A stretch of 64,000 nt of DNA from an uncultured Lachnospiraceae bacterium (lineage in GTDB: Bacteria; Bacillota; Clostridia; Lachnospirales; Lachnospiraceae), in contig CANRFJ010000002.1 in assembly GCA_947629865.1 (NCBI GenBank), positions 62,001-126,000 of the forward strand. The letters run 5' to 3'. Of the stretch, positions 35,524 through 43,737 are shown piece after piece (within the stretch, counting starts at the first letter, position 1; each line of letters starts with the position of its first letter). The notes beneath the pieces were generated by a model. It saw only the letters and a list, made by a program, of their open reading frames with translations. It had not been told where the DNA came from and made no database searches. A program made the translations under genes and the position numbers.

Positions 35524-36628
35524 ATATTTTGCAGTGTGGCTGATAATCTGTCAGATGATTAACATCAGCTGGACAGGAAAGCAGGAAACGGCAAGAGCCG
35601 AGACTGCGGCAAAGCCTCAGACTACCCTCTCTGCCCCTGCGGAGGTGCGTCTGCGCAACTATAAGGGAAAGAGGCTTCGGCTGCGGTGGAGTGACGTCGC
35701 AGAGGCTGACAGTTATGAGATATTCCAGTACAGGAAAAAGAAGAAGGCTTACCGGAAAGTGGCCGAGGTGGAGGGCGGGCGTACCTCCTGGCTCAGTCCC
35801 CGGACGAGGAAGGCCATGCGGTATAAGATTCGCGCGTGCTGTATGGTAAATGGGAAAAAGGAGAAGGGAGCTTTCAGTTATGCCGTGTGCGCGATTCCCT
35901 ATGCCAGAAAAAAGGGAAAGAAGGTCAATGCGGGGATAGTGCGGGCGAAGCAGTACCAGAACCAGCTGGGAATATACGAGAGCAAACAGATGGAAGTATC
36001 GATCCGCACCAGCCGGTATGCGAAGAACAAGAGGGCGAAGGTGTTCGATACTTCGCTGAGGTGGTATACGACCGATGCGGGTATCGCCACGGTAGACAGC
36101 AAAGGGAAGGTGACGACCGGGGGAAAATACGGCACCTGTCAGATCTATGCCAGGGCCCACAACGGCAATACCACCGGCAAAATCAACATCACAGTAAAGA
36201 ACTATGCGAGGCCGGGGAAATTTACCAATACAGAGTATACGGAGGAGAACATGAGGAGGCTTCTGACGGATTATGCGGAGGACTTGCAGGTGATTGCAGA
36301 GTACTTTGAGAGATATAACAAAACGCATGATCCACAGGAGGTCAAATTTTATATGAATATGGGGCGAAGTGCGATGATAGTAGATGGAGCAGACGTCCCA
36401 TATGAAGAAGTGAAAGAGAGACTGTACAGGATATTGGACGATTGTCCTGGAGATATGGTGATACATGTGACGAGAGGGGGAGTTCATTTTGAATTATCGA
36501 ACAATATGTACAATAATGAACTGAGTTTTTCTATGAATATAATCCCTGCGCAAAAAGAAGTTGAAGAAGGTCCCAGTAATTTTAGAGTTGCCGCCCGTTG
36601 GTTTTATAGTTTTTATCGTTACGCATAA
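35480..36628 (+). CDS. Secreted FN3/BIG2 protein, tandem copy A
   Basis: A 382-residue protein with an N-terminal hydrophobic signal segment (YFAVWLIICQMINISW, then ARAET). An FN3-like domain (RLRLRWSDVAEADSYEIF), a BIG2 domain (WYTTDAGIATVDSKGKVTTGG) and an unknown C-terminal domain (about residues 260-382) follow. It is near-identical to the next gene over about 880 bp but the signal region and the last 55 residues differ (HVTRGGVHFELSNN here). Three in-frame ATGs (35480, 35492, 35507) compete and ribosome sites are poor, so the start is uncertain; it overlaps the protease gene by up to 44 bp. The C-terminal domain is not a family I know; ligand presentation or signalling to the adjacent kinase is a guess. 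Confidence 0.75.
   Translation: MNKRMEKQFMKNCGRYFAVWLIICQMINISWTGKQETARAETAAKPQTTLSAPAEVRLRNYKGKRLRLRWSDVAEADSYEIFQYRKKKKAYRKVAEVEGGRTSWLSPRTRKAMRYKIRACCMVNGKKEKGAFSYAVCAIPYARKKGKKVNAGIVRAKQYQNQLGIYESKQMEVSIRTSRYAKNKRAKVFDTSLRWYTTDAGIATVDSKGKVTTGGKYGTCQIYARAHNGNTTGKINITVKNYARPGKFTNTEYTEENMRRLLTDYAEDLQVIAEYFERYNKTHDPQEVKFYMNMGRSAMIVDGADVPYEEVKERLYRILDDCPGDMVIHVTRGGVHFELSNNMYNNELSFSMNIIPAQKEVEEGPSNFRVAARWFYSFYRYA
35586..36465 (+). repeat. Tandem gene duplication, unit A (880 bp)
   Basis: This stretch matches 36741-37620 at a constant offset of 1155 bp in the same frame. The first ~400 bp differ at scattered positions, whereas about 35984-36395 looks identical to its partner; differences resume afterwards. 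Sharp ends inside both genes suggest duplication with gene conversion. Confidence 0.85.
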
Positions 36629-36640
36629 AGGAGCATATGT

Positions 36641-37777
36641 ATGCGGGAAAAAGAGAAAAAAAGATCTGGAATGTTAAAGATATGTTGTGCCACTGTGCTG
36701 CTATCCGTTTTGTCCTGTGGAGGCGTCCTCGCACGGACGGAAACGGCAAGAGCCGAGACTGCGGCAAAGCCTCAGACCACACTCTCCGCCCCTGCGGAGG
36801 TGCGTCTGCGCAACTATAAGGGAAAGAGGCTTCGGCTGCGGTGGAGTGACGTCGCAGAGGCCGACAGTTATGAGATATTCCAGTACAGGAAAAAGAAGAA
36901 GGCTTACCGGAAAGTGGCTGAGGTGGCGGGCGGGCGTACCTCCTGGCTCAGTCCCCGGACGAAGAAGGCCATGCGGTATAAGATTCGCGCGTGCCGTATG
37001 GCAGATGGGAAAAAGGAGAAGGGAGCCTTCAGTTATGCCGTGCGCGCAATCCCCTATGCCAGGAAGAAGGGAAAGAAGGTCAATGCGGGTACAGTGCGGG
37101 CGAAGCAGTACCAGAACCAACTGGGAATATACGAGAACAAACAGATGGAAGTATCGATCCGCACCAGCCGGTATGCGAAGAACAAGAGGGCGAAGGTGTT
37201 CGATACTTCGCTGAGGTGGTATACGACCGATGCGGGTATCGCCACGGTAGACAGCAAAGGGAAGGTGACGACCGGGGGAAAATACGGCACCTGTCAGATC
37301 TATGCCAGGGCCCACAACGGCAATACCACCGGCAAAATCAACATCACAGTAAAGAACTATGCGAGGCCGGGGAAATTTACCAATACAGAGTATACGGAGG
37401 AGAACATGAGGAGGCTTCTGACGGATTATGCGGAGGACTTGCAGGTGATTGCAGAGTACTTTGAGAGATATAACAAAACGCATGATCCACAGGAGGTCAA
37501 ATTTTATATGAATATGGGGCGAAGTGCGATGATAGTAGATGGAGCAGACGGCCCATATGAAGAAGTGAAGGAGAGACTGCACAGGATATTGAACGATTGT
37601 CCTAGAAATATGGTGATACATCTTGTGGATGGAACGGTATATTTCGATATGTCAGGGGGGGAATATTGTAATTTGCTGATGTATAATTATTATGAACCTT
37701 ATATTGACCTTGAAGAAACCCCTAATCGTTTTAGTGTGGCGTCCCGGTGGATATATGAGTTTTATCGTTACGCATGA
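36641..37777 (+). CDS. Secreted FN3/BIG2 protein, tandem copy B
   Basis: A 378-residue paralogue of the preceding protein, 12 bp downstream. The signal segment is unrelated in sequence (LKICCATVLLSVLSCGGVLA) yet ends in the same ETARAETAAKPQ. FN3 and BIG2 domains are almost identical to copy A. The C-terminus differs from about residue 325 (HLVDGTVYFDMSGG, ending FSVASRWIYEFYRYA versus FRVAARWFYSFYRYA in copy A), so the extreme end is conserved in pattern but the preceding loop varies. GGAG precedes the ATG. It ends at the start of the membrane kinase genes, which argues that both copies feed that receptor; this is inference. Confidence 0.78.
   Translation: MREKEKKRSGMLKICCATVLLSVLSCGGVLARTETARAETAAKPQTTLSAPAEVRLRNYKGKRLRLRWSDVAEADSYEIFQYRKKKKAYRKVAEVAGGRTSWLSPRTKKAMRYKIRACRMADGKKEKGAFSYAVRAIPYARKKGKKVNAGTVRAKQYQNQLGIYENKQMEVSIRTSRYAKNKRAKVFDTSLRWYTTDAGIATVDSKGKVTTGGKYGTCQIYARAHNGNTTGKINITVKNYARPGKFTNTEYTEENMRRLLTDYAEDLQVIAEYFERYNKTHDPQEVKFYMNMGRSAMIVDGADGPYEEVKERLHRILNDCPRNMVIHLVDGTVYFDMSGGEYCNLLMYNYYEPYIDLEETPNRFSVASRWIYEFYRYA
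36741..37620 (+). repeat. Tandem gene duplication, unit B (880 bp)
   Basis: Partner of 35586-36465 at +1155 bp, with a central block of roughly 410 bp that appears identical on reading both copies side by side. Confidence 0.85.
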
Positions 37778-37797
37778 GTTCCGGAAAGGAGAATATA

Positions 37798-38718
37798 ATG
37801 GTAAACTACAGCGAATATATATTTCGATTTGCGCTCGGTGAAGTATTTACCGAGGCAGCGGTGCTCTACTGCTTCTTTTCACTGGCTTCTGATTACTGTG
37901 AGGGAAGAAAGCGGAAGGCCGTCCTGATCTACACACTGATAGAGGCATTTTATGTATTTATGTTAGCGGTCACTGGCTGGGATCTTATGGGAAATGCGAT
38001 AATACTCCGCACGATCATGATTATTACAGACACCATTTTCATGCCGTGGTATCTGGTGAGAGGCTGGCAGTGGTACCGCTACATAACCCTGTTTTTTATA
38101 ACACAGATGAATTCTTCCAGTCTGGGAATGTGCCTGTTCTATCCGATACTGAATCTTATAGTCGGGGAAAATGAATTTTATATGGGGACGCTGGTAGTCC
38201 AGATGTATAAAGAGGAGGGGGAACTTCTGGTGTTACCGCTCTACTTCCTCGTGAACTTTGTGGCATACTTTGCCGTTACGAAAATCACCAAGAGGATAAT
38301 GCGCAGCGAAAAGAGGAAAAGGCGTCTGATGAATATCTGTCAGATTTTGTTCTGTGCGTACTTTCTTTCGATGAGTTTTGCATTTGCAGACTATGGGGCG
38401 GGTTCCGTAATTGTGGCAAACGCGACGATTATTTTCAACTGCACAATCACCGTTATCTTTATCGTCCGCGGGATAATATTGGAAAATACCTATATCCGGC
38501 GGGAGAAGATTTTCATGGAGAGGCAGGAGAGGTATCAGTATAAGCGGTATACCCGTCTCAAAGAGAGACAGAACGAGGCGCGGAAAATCCGGCACGATCT
38601 GGCGGATCATCTCCAGACGGTACAGCTTTTGCTGCAGCGCGGCGAACCGGAGAGGGCGCGGGAATATGTGGCGGCGTTGGAGTACGGAGCGGAGCGGCAG
38701 AACGGAGGAACAGGATGA
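37798..38718 (+). CDS. Membrane sensor with histidine-kinase dimerisation helix but no ATPase domain
   Basis: A 306-residue protein with about six or seven membrane helices (for example GEVFTEAAVLYCFFSLA, IILRTIMIITDTIFMPWYLV, LVLPLYFLVNFVAYFAV) followed by a cytoplasmic helix. That helix carries a phospho-acceptor motif of the AgrC/Spo0B kind: ARKIRHDLADHLQTVQLLLQ, His about residue 266. The chain stops 40 residues later, without any HATPase domain. The ATG at 37798 follows GGAAAGGAG; an ATG 24 bases earlier overlaps the previous stop but lacks a site. It overlaps the next gene by 4 bp (ATGA). Together the two look like one kinase split into two membrane proteins. Confidence 0.78.
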   Translation: MVNYSEYIFRFALGEVFTEAAVLYCFFSLASDYCEGRKRKAVLIYTLIEAFYVFMLAVTGWDLMGNAIILRTIMIITDTIFMPWYLVRGWQWYRYITLFFITQMNSSSLGMCLFYPILNLIVGENEFYMGTLVVQMYKEEGELLVLPLYFLVNFVAYFAVTKITKRIMRSEKRKRRLMNICQILFCAYFLSMSFAFADYGAGSVIVANATIIFNCTITVIFIVRGIILENTYIRREKIFMERQERYQYKRYTRLKERQNEARKIRHDLADHLQTVQLLLQRGEPERAREYVAALEYGAERQNGGTG

Positions 38719-39560
38719 AAAAACAAAAGAAATTCCAGACAGTGTTTATTGTATTTGTCTTTCTTTTACTAAATCTCCTTGCTATATTCTGCCTGTGGGG
38801 GCTGATCAGGCAGTTTAATGTGCAATTGCTTCTTCTGGCGCTGTTTTTTATTCTGGCGTCGGTTTTCATCGGGCGGCAGCTTTTATATTTTACTACCCAT
38901 ATGGACTATGAACAGGAAATCATTGAGGCGGAGAAGCAGATTCAGGAGAACAACCGCCGGGAGATGGAGAGGGAGCAGGAATCCCTTGGAAAACTGGAGC
39001 GGGAAGTCTCCCGGTACATGGGACATATCGAAGAATTGTTAGAGCAGGCGGCGGTTGAAGAAACGAAGGAGTACACGCAGAATATACTGGCGGAATGTAA
39101 CAAAAAAAAATGGCAGCAAATGTGCAACCGGCCGCTGCTGGATGCGGTGCTCCACTCCAAGAGGCAGTTCTGCGACGAGCAGGGAATCGAGTTCGATGTG
39201 ATGTCCTATGTGCCGGAAAATATGGTATGCACAGAGTCCGAAATGATATCCATATTTCACAATCTTCTGAATAATGCCATTGAGGCCTGTGTGAGAATGG
39301 GCCGGAATGAAAAGCGCAGAGTCTTTTTCCGCACGGGCGTCAGGAACGGTCAGTTTGTGCTCTCGTGCCTCAATACGCGGAAGAAAAAAGAGAGGTTTAC
39401 GGGGAAAACATGGAAAAAGAATTCTGCCCTCCATGGCATGGGGCAGAAAATCGTGTACGATATAGTGCGCAGGCACCAGGGAAATTGTGTCTGCGACAAG
39501 AAAAAAGACACCTATTCAATGGTCATTACCTTCAATCTGAGCGAAGAAGCTGCGGAGTGA
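38715..39560 (+). CDS. Membrane histidine kinase-like protein with ATPase domain but no canonical phospho-acceptor His
   Basis: A 281-residue protein with two N-terminal membrane helices (FIVFVFLLLNLLAIFCLWGL and LLLLALFFILASVFIG), a long charged coiled coil, a degenerate dimerisation helix (KLEREVSRYMGHIEELLEQ) and a GHKL ATPase domain. The N box is HNLLNNAIEAC (about residue 185) and the G2-type box is NSALHGMGQKIV. Aligned on LLEQ, the position of the phospho-acceptor His in AgrC-like kinases is Arg here (REV in place of RHD-like), so it probably cannot autophosphorylate at the usual site. GGAGG lies before the ATG. It converges on the LytTR regulator gene, with 11 bp between stop codons. 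Confidence 0.8.
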   Translation: MKKQKKFQTVFIVFVFLLLNLLAIFCLWGLIRQFNVQLLLLALFFILASVFIGRQLLYFTTHMDYEQEIIEAEKQIQENNRREMEREQESLGKLEREVSRYMGHIEELLEQAAVEETKEYTQNILAECNKKKWQQMCNRPLLDAVLHSKRQFCDEQGIEFDVMSYVPENMVCTESEMISIFHNLLNNAIEACVRMGRNEKRRVFFRTGVRNGQFVLSCLNTRKKKERFTGKTWKKNSALHGMGQKIVYDIVRRHQGNCVCDKKKDTYSMVITFNLSEEAAE

Positions 39561-39571
39561 ACCGCACCGGC

Positions 39572-40282
39572 TCAGAGGAGAGAAGCCAGATACCGGCTGT
39601 AATCCTCAGCGGCCTTTTTGGCATAGGAGCGGCTGTTTGGGAGAGATGTGCCGTTTGTCAGGGCACAGACGCCGTTGCCAAGGGAGAGAATGTAGGCGGG
39701 ATTGACGAGATAACTGCTGTGGATCTTGATAAAGTACGGCAGCTGCCTGTGAAGCCATTTCAAGGTCTGGTAAGTGTGGAAGCTCTTGTCTCCGGAATAA
39801 TAAATCGTCAGCCTGTGCCCATATACCTCCGCATAGAGGATATTGTCCGCCTGAAGGCGGATTTTGTGTGAATTGCTGGTGATGGTAATCTGTCCGGCGA
39901 AGTCCTGTGAAACGGTGTTTAAGGCTCTGTCCAGTGCAAGCGGGAGCCGCTGCTCCAATTCCGATTTCAGGATGAAATAGGTGTGGCGCACGTCGTAAAC
40001 CTCCGTTGCCAGATTCAGATAGTTGCTCACAAATACGATGCTGCAGGAGAGGTCAATGTCGTTGATTCGCTTCGCTAGCGAGATCCCGTCATAGGTATTC
40101 ATCCGTATATCCAGAAAGATAATGTCGTAGTCGAAGTTACGCTGTTTCAGGCGCTCCGAGAGCTCCTCCGGGGAAAATGTGTCAATGGAGGCCGTTATTC
40201 CGCGCTCCCCGCAGATATTTGTTATCTGTTCTGTAAGATAGGTCAGATATTCTGTATTGTCGTCGCAAACTGATAATTTCAT
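39572..40282 (-). CDS. LytTR-family response regulator
   Basis: A 236-residue two-component regulator. The receiver has the acidic pocket in CDDN, the phospho-acceptor Asp in DIIFLDIRM, and the conserved Ser/Thr and Lys positions (FVSNY; FILKSE). The LytTR DNA-binding domain spans about residues 135-236 (ITITSNSHKIRLQADNILYAEVYGHRLTIYY, IHSSYLVNPAYI, LPNSRSYAKKA). AgrA/LytR-type regulators partner with AgrC-like kinases, so the split kinase genes facing it are the obvious sensor. It is transcribed from its own promoter, divergent from the PASTA kinase, and may bind the direct repeats at 40391-40418. Confidence 0.9.
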   Translation of the reverse strand: MKLSVCDDNTEYLTYLTEQITNICGERGITASIDTFSPEELSERLKQRNFDYDIIFLDIRMNTYDGISLAKRINDIDLSCSIVFVSNYLNLATEVYDVRHTYFILKSELEQRLPLALDRALNTVSQDFAGQITITSNSHKIRLQADNILYAEVYGHRLTIYYSGDKSFHTYQTLKWLHRQLPYFIKIHSSYLVNPAYILSLGNGVCALTNGTSLPNSRSYAKKAAEDYSRYLASLL

Positions 40283-40342
40283 TTTTTCCGTCCTATAGCA
40301 CTAGCAAATAATGTCAAAAATATTGTTTCGAAACTGCAGGAT

Positions 40343-40371
40343 ATTATATCACATTGTGCATAAATTGTAAA
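40343..40371 (-). promoter_or_regulatory. Promoter for the LytTR regulator
   Basis: Minus-strand TTTACA and TATAAT are separated by exactly 17 bases, leaving a leader of about 55 bases before the regulator start. Confidence 0.65.
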
Positions 40372-40390
40372 TCAGGGGATAAAAAATGCA

Positions 40391-40418
40391 AGTTATGAAG
40401 AAAAATGTCCAGTTATGA
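40391..40418. promoter_or_regulatory. Direct repeat, candidate LytTR binding site
   Basis: AGTTATGA occurs twice, at 40391-40398 and 40411-40418, 20 bp apart (about two helical turns). The pair ends seven bases upstream of the -35 of the PASTA kinase promoter and lies about 20 bp behind the regulator's own -35. LytTR regulators bind direct repeats about two turns apart next to -35 elements; the match of the 8-mer to the known GTT-core half-site is only partial. Confidence 0.5.
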
Positions 40419-40424
40419 TTTATA

Positions 40425-40454
40425 TTGGAAAATCAAGACGAAATGTGGTACACT
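40425..40454 (+). promoter_or_regulatory. Promoter of the PASTA kinase operon
   Basis: TTGGAA and TACACT with 18-base spacing, about 85 bases before the kinase ATG. A second -10-like TATAAT at 40483-40488, next to an inverted repeat TTGTCA/TGACAA (40488-40502), could be an alternative start. Confidence 0.5.
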
Positions 40455-40543
40455 ACGAAAATAAAAACACTGGTTTATTAGGTATAATTGTCACAATGAC
40501 AAACAATCGTGATTTTATAAACTTGTAGCTGGAAGTGACTGTC

Positions 40544-42235
40544 ATGCAGATAAATAAAAAGAATCGTTGTATCGGCTGTATGGAACTGCTGGACGGGGAC
40601 GGCGCCTGTAAGCACTGCGGCTTTGTCCAGGAGGAGTACCGGCCGATTCCGCGATGCCTTATGCCGGGTACCGTGCTGGCCGGACGCTATACGACCGGCA
40701 GGGTTCTGGGCGAAGGGGCCTTTGGGATCACCTATATCGGTTGGGATTCCGTGCTGGATATACCAGTGGCAATCAAGGAATATTTTCCCTACAACATGGT
40801 GAGCCGGGACGTAATCTGCGGTTCCGGTAATCAGGTATATGTATATGAAAATGAAAAAAAGAATGGCTATCAGGAACAGCTGGAGAGATTTCTGGAGGAG
40901 GCAAGGACTCTGTCACACCTGAGCGAAGTGGACGGAGTGGTATCGGTGCTGAACTTTTTCCATGAAAACAATACGGCTTACATCGTCATGCAGTATATCC
41001 ACGGCACGAAGGTAAAGTCCTATGTGGAGGAAAAAGGAAGGATTCCGGGACACAGGGTGCTTGAGATGTTCCGTCCGGTTCTGTCTGCCATGGAGCAGGT
41101 GCATGGCAGGGGGATCATACACAGGGACATCAGTCCGGACAATGTGCTATTAAAAGATGACGGGAGCCTCGTGCTGATTGACTTCGGTGCTTCCAGAATG
41201 AGAAATATGGACGCCACCCGGACGATGACAGTTATGTTCAAGCGGGGCTTTTCACCGGAGGAGCAGTACCGGGGAAAGGGGCGTCTGGGCCCCTGCACGG
41301 ATATATATTCCCTCTGCGCGACTATGTATTACATGCTGACGGCAGAGGCTCCGATGGATTCGGTCATGCGGCGCATAAAAGATGAACTTCCTCCTCTGAC
41401 GGACAGGAAGGATATTGATTTGACGCCCGCCCAGAAAAACGCCATTATGAAGGGAATGGCCGTGTCTGCAGAGGATCGTTACCAGAGTGTGGGACAACTT
41501 AGGAAGGCTCTGTTTTTCCAGGAGGAGGAGCCGCGCCGCATCTTAGGACGAAGGAAAAAACTGGCGTGTGTGGCAGCCGTGGCGTGTGCGGCCTGTATTT
41601 TACTTGCGGGCGGAATTTATGCGCGGACTGTCAGGGACAGACAGCCGGCAGACGCCGGAGCGGGTTCTGCGAATCCGGTCACTGCGGGCGCCATAGAGAC
41701 GCCGGGGAGGACGCCTGTCCCGGAGCGGCTGGCCTCGCTGTCCGGTATGACGAGAGGGCAGGCGGAGAAGCGTCTGGAACATTATGGCAGTCTGGTTGCC
41801 GTCACATGGAAGAAGGAATACTCCGGGAAGGTGAAAAAAGGAGAGATTATATCCCAGAGCGTGCCGGAAGGGACGCAGATACAGCAGGGAGACGAACCCG
41901 TCCGGCTGACGCTCACCGTCAGCCGCGGGAAGGAAAAGAAAAAGGTGCCGCAGCTAGTTGGCAGGACGAGGGAACGGGCGCAGAAACTTCTGAGCGCGAG
42001 AGGGTTCCGCAGTGAAATTGTCTGGACGACGGGATATGTAAGACGAGGAACCGTTCTGGCGCAGGGAACGCCCGCCGGGAAGAAAGAGGCAGAGGGAACA
42101 CGAATCCTGCTGACGCTCAGCGACGGGAGTGGAGTCGCCGCACAGAGGACACCCTCGCCCAGTCCGAGCAGGAACAGCGGCAGCACAGACAGTAAAGCAG
42201 ATAAAGGGGACAGTTTTGTGGGAGTTATCCGGTAA
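40544..42235 (+). CDS. Zinc-ribbon Ser/Thr protein kinase with PASTA domains
   Basis: A 563-residue membrane kinase. It starts with a zinc ribbon (Cys 9, 12, 22, 25 in NRCIGCMELLDGDGACKHCGF), then a Hanks-type kinase domain: GEGAFGITYIG glycine loop, VAIKEYFP, catalytic IIHRDISPDNVLL near residue 192 and IDFGASR near 213. A membrane helix (LACVAAVACAACILLAGGIYA, about 345-365) and two PASTA-like domains (LSGMTRGQAEKRLEHYG; VPQLVGRTRERAQKLLSARG) follow, ending in a Ser-rich tail. PASTA domains usually sense peptidoglycan fragments. The N-terminal zinc ribbon is unlike PrkC/PknB. ATG at 40544 is chosen over GTG 40535 because GGAAGTG precedes it. It heads a three-gene run. Confidence 0.87.
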   Translation: MQINKKNRCIGCMELLDGDGACKHCGFVQEEYRPIPRCLMPGTVLAGRYTTGRVLGEGAFGITYIGWDSVLDIPVAIKEYFPYNMVSRDVICGSGNQVYVYENEKKNGYQEQLERFLEEARTLSHLSEVDGVVSVLNFFHENNTAYIVMQYIHGTKVKSYVEEKGRIPGHRVLEMFRPVLSAMEQVHGRGIIHRDISPDNVLLKDDGSLVLIDFGASRMRNMDATRTMTVMFKRGFSPEEQYRGKGRLGPCTDIYSLCATMYYMLTAEAPMDSVMRRIKDELPPLTDRKDIDLTPAQKNAIMKGMAVSAEDRYQSVGQLRKALFFQEEEPRRILGRRKKLACVAAVACAACILLAGGIYARTVRDRQPADAGAGSANPVTAGAIETPGRTPVPERLASLSGMTRGQAEKRLEHYGSLVAVTWKKEYSGKVKKGEIISQSVPEGTQIQQGDEPVRLTLTVSRGKEKKKVPQLVGRTRERAQKLLSARGFRSEIVWTTGYVRRGTVLAQGTPAGKKEAEGTRILLTLSDGSGVAAQRTPSPSPSRNSGSTDSKADKGDSFVGVIR

Positions 42236-42267
42236 GAGAAAAATGCAGTGGAAGGAAACAGAACACA

Positions 42268-43698
42268 ATGAGCGCTACAGCGACGAGAAAGAATTTTTCA
42301 TTGATTGTGCAAAAACTTCGGGAGACACAGAACTGGCATCGGTTTGACGAATTTCTGATTCGTTTCCTCGGCTATGAGTGGGAAGGGACAGACGGGCCGG
42401 GAGACGAGATGAGAAAGAAAGCCTACCGTTTGTTTTTACAGCGCACGGAGGACGAGCGGTGCGCCACCCTGCCGACGATACGCAGATGGTTTGGAATCGG
42501 GGAATTTCATAGCCCGAACAGAGCTCAGATCTATGGCATCTGCATCTCGCTTCGGCTGTCCCTGCCGGAGACGGAGCGCTTCCTCAAAGAGGGGATATTG
42601 GAGCCGTCCTTCCAGATCAGCGATTACAGCGAGATAATCGCCATGTATGTTCTGGAGAACCGCCTCGGAATGAAGAAATATGAAAGTATGCTCTCGGAGT
42701 ATGAAGAAAAAATGGCCGGATATGAGTCCGGCTCTCCGCGCACAGAGGCGCGCGGCACGGAGTGGCTGTTCCGGCAGTTCGAGAATATCAAAATATTTCC
42801 GGAGCGGGAGTTTCTGGCCTGGATGTGGGAGCATATGGAATCGTTCAAGGGGTACAGCCGGACACTGCAGGGCTATCTGGAGCATTACCGCAAGCGAATG
42901 GTGGAGCAATCCCAGCAGGAGATCCGACGGCAGTTGCATATCCTTCTCTCAGAGACGCGATATTACAGCTGGCGGGACGAGCATGGAAGAAAAAGCGTCG
43001 ATGAAAAGAAGGAGATAAAGAGGTACCTGTCTGCGGATTCGCGCAGGAAAAAACCGACTGTGTCGCCCGAACTCCGGAAAAACATATCCGAGCTGGTCAA
43101 TATCGCTTATACGAATCGCGCCTATAATACTTATATCGTATCTGAATTATTTGAGATGTGGGAGAGAGCCGGAATGGAACGGCAGGGGATACTGCCCAGA
43201 GAGACAGTAAAGTTCATGTCGGGCAAACATGTGTCGGATCTCTTTAATATTCCTGTCCGAAACCGGCTTGCCCAGCAGACGCACAGGGCTCTTTTCCGTC
43301 TCAGGCAGATGGACAGCGGGGCGGCGCCGCCGAAGGAGATCGTCTCTCTGGCCGAGGAATGTGGAGGCGGAGAGCCGGAGACGGTGGAGGAAGCGGTGGG
43401 ATGTCTGGAGCGCTTTGAAAAAGAAAATAAGCGGAGACGTCTCATTGTGCAGCGGGGAGATCTTCTTCCGCTCATACTCTATGTGGCGCAGCAGACCTTC
43501 CTGCAGGAGACGAGACAGAGCGGAGCGCCCTACGATGGCGAGAGGGCCAGAAAAGTTTTCACCACACTGGCGGACGAGACGCTGATTGCGTGCGGCATGG
43601 AACCGCTCAACGAGAAATACCTGTTGGACGCCGTTTTGCTCGCCTGCTTCCAAAAGAATGAAATGTATACATATACAGATGTACTTGCTCTCGTATGA
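42268..43698 (+). CDS. Hypothetical cytosolic protein in the kinase operon
   Basis: A 476-residue, mostly helical and charged protein that I do not recognise. There is no signal peptide or membrane helix. The N-terminal 130 residues contain a segment reminiscent of a helix-turn-helix or XRE-like fold (ATLPTIRRWFGIGEFHSPNRAQIYGICISLRLS); the middle has basic helices (YLEHYRKRMVEQSQQEIRRQ); the end is hydrophobic-helical. It starts 33 bp after the kinase gene and ends 39 bp before the next secreted protein, so it is likely cotranscribed and may be a substrate or cytosolic effector of the kinase. That role is inference from position only. Confidence 0.65.
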   Translation: MSATATRKNFSLIVQKLRETQNWHRFDEFLIRFLGYEWEGTDGPGDEMRKKAYRLFLQRTEDERCATLPTIRRWFGIGEFHSPNRAQIYGICISLRLSLPETERFLKEGILEPSFQISDYSEIIAMYVLENRLGMKKYESMLSEYEEKMAGYESGSPRTEARGTEWLFRQFENIKIFPEREFLAWMWEHMESFKGYSRTLQGYLEHYRKRMVEQSQQEIRRQLHILLSETRYYSWRDEHGRKSVDEKKEIKRYLSADSRRKKPTVSPELRKNISELVNIAYTNRAYNTYIVSELFEMWERAGMERQGILPRETVKFMSGKHVSDLFNIPVRNRLAQQTHRALFRLRQMDSGAAPPKEIVSLAEECGGGEPETVEEAVGCLERFEKENKRRRLIVQRGDLLPLILYVAQQTFLQETRQSGAPYDGERARKVFTTLADETLIACGMEPLNEKYLLDAVLLACFQKNEMYTYTDVLALV

Positions 43699-43737
43699 GA
43701 AGGCAGAAGTATCAACATCATAAGGACGGAGATCAAA

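Noticed and set aside
35480-37777. Copies A and B as one gene broken by a frameshift
   Set aside because: Each copy has its own signal peptide, complete domains and stop codon, so they are duplicates and not fragments.
37798-39560. Split kinase as a frameshifted single kinase
   Set aside because: The second protein has its own start, ribosome site, two membrane helices and a second (degenerate) dimerisation helix, which a simple frameshift would not create.
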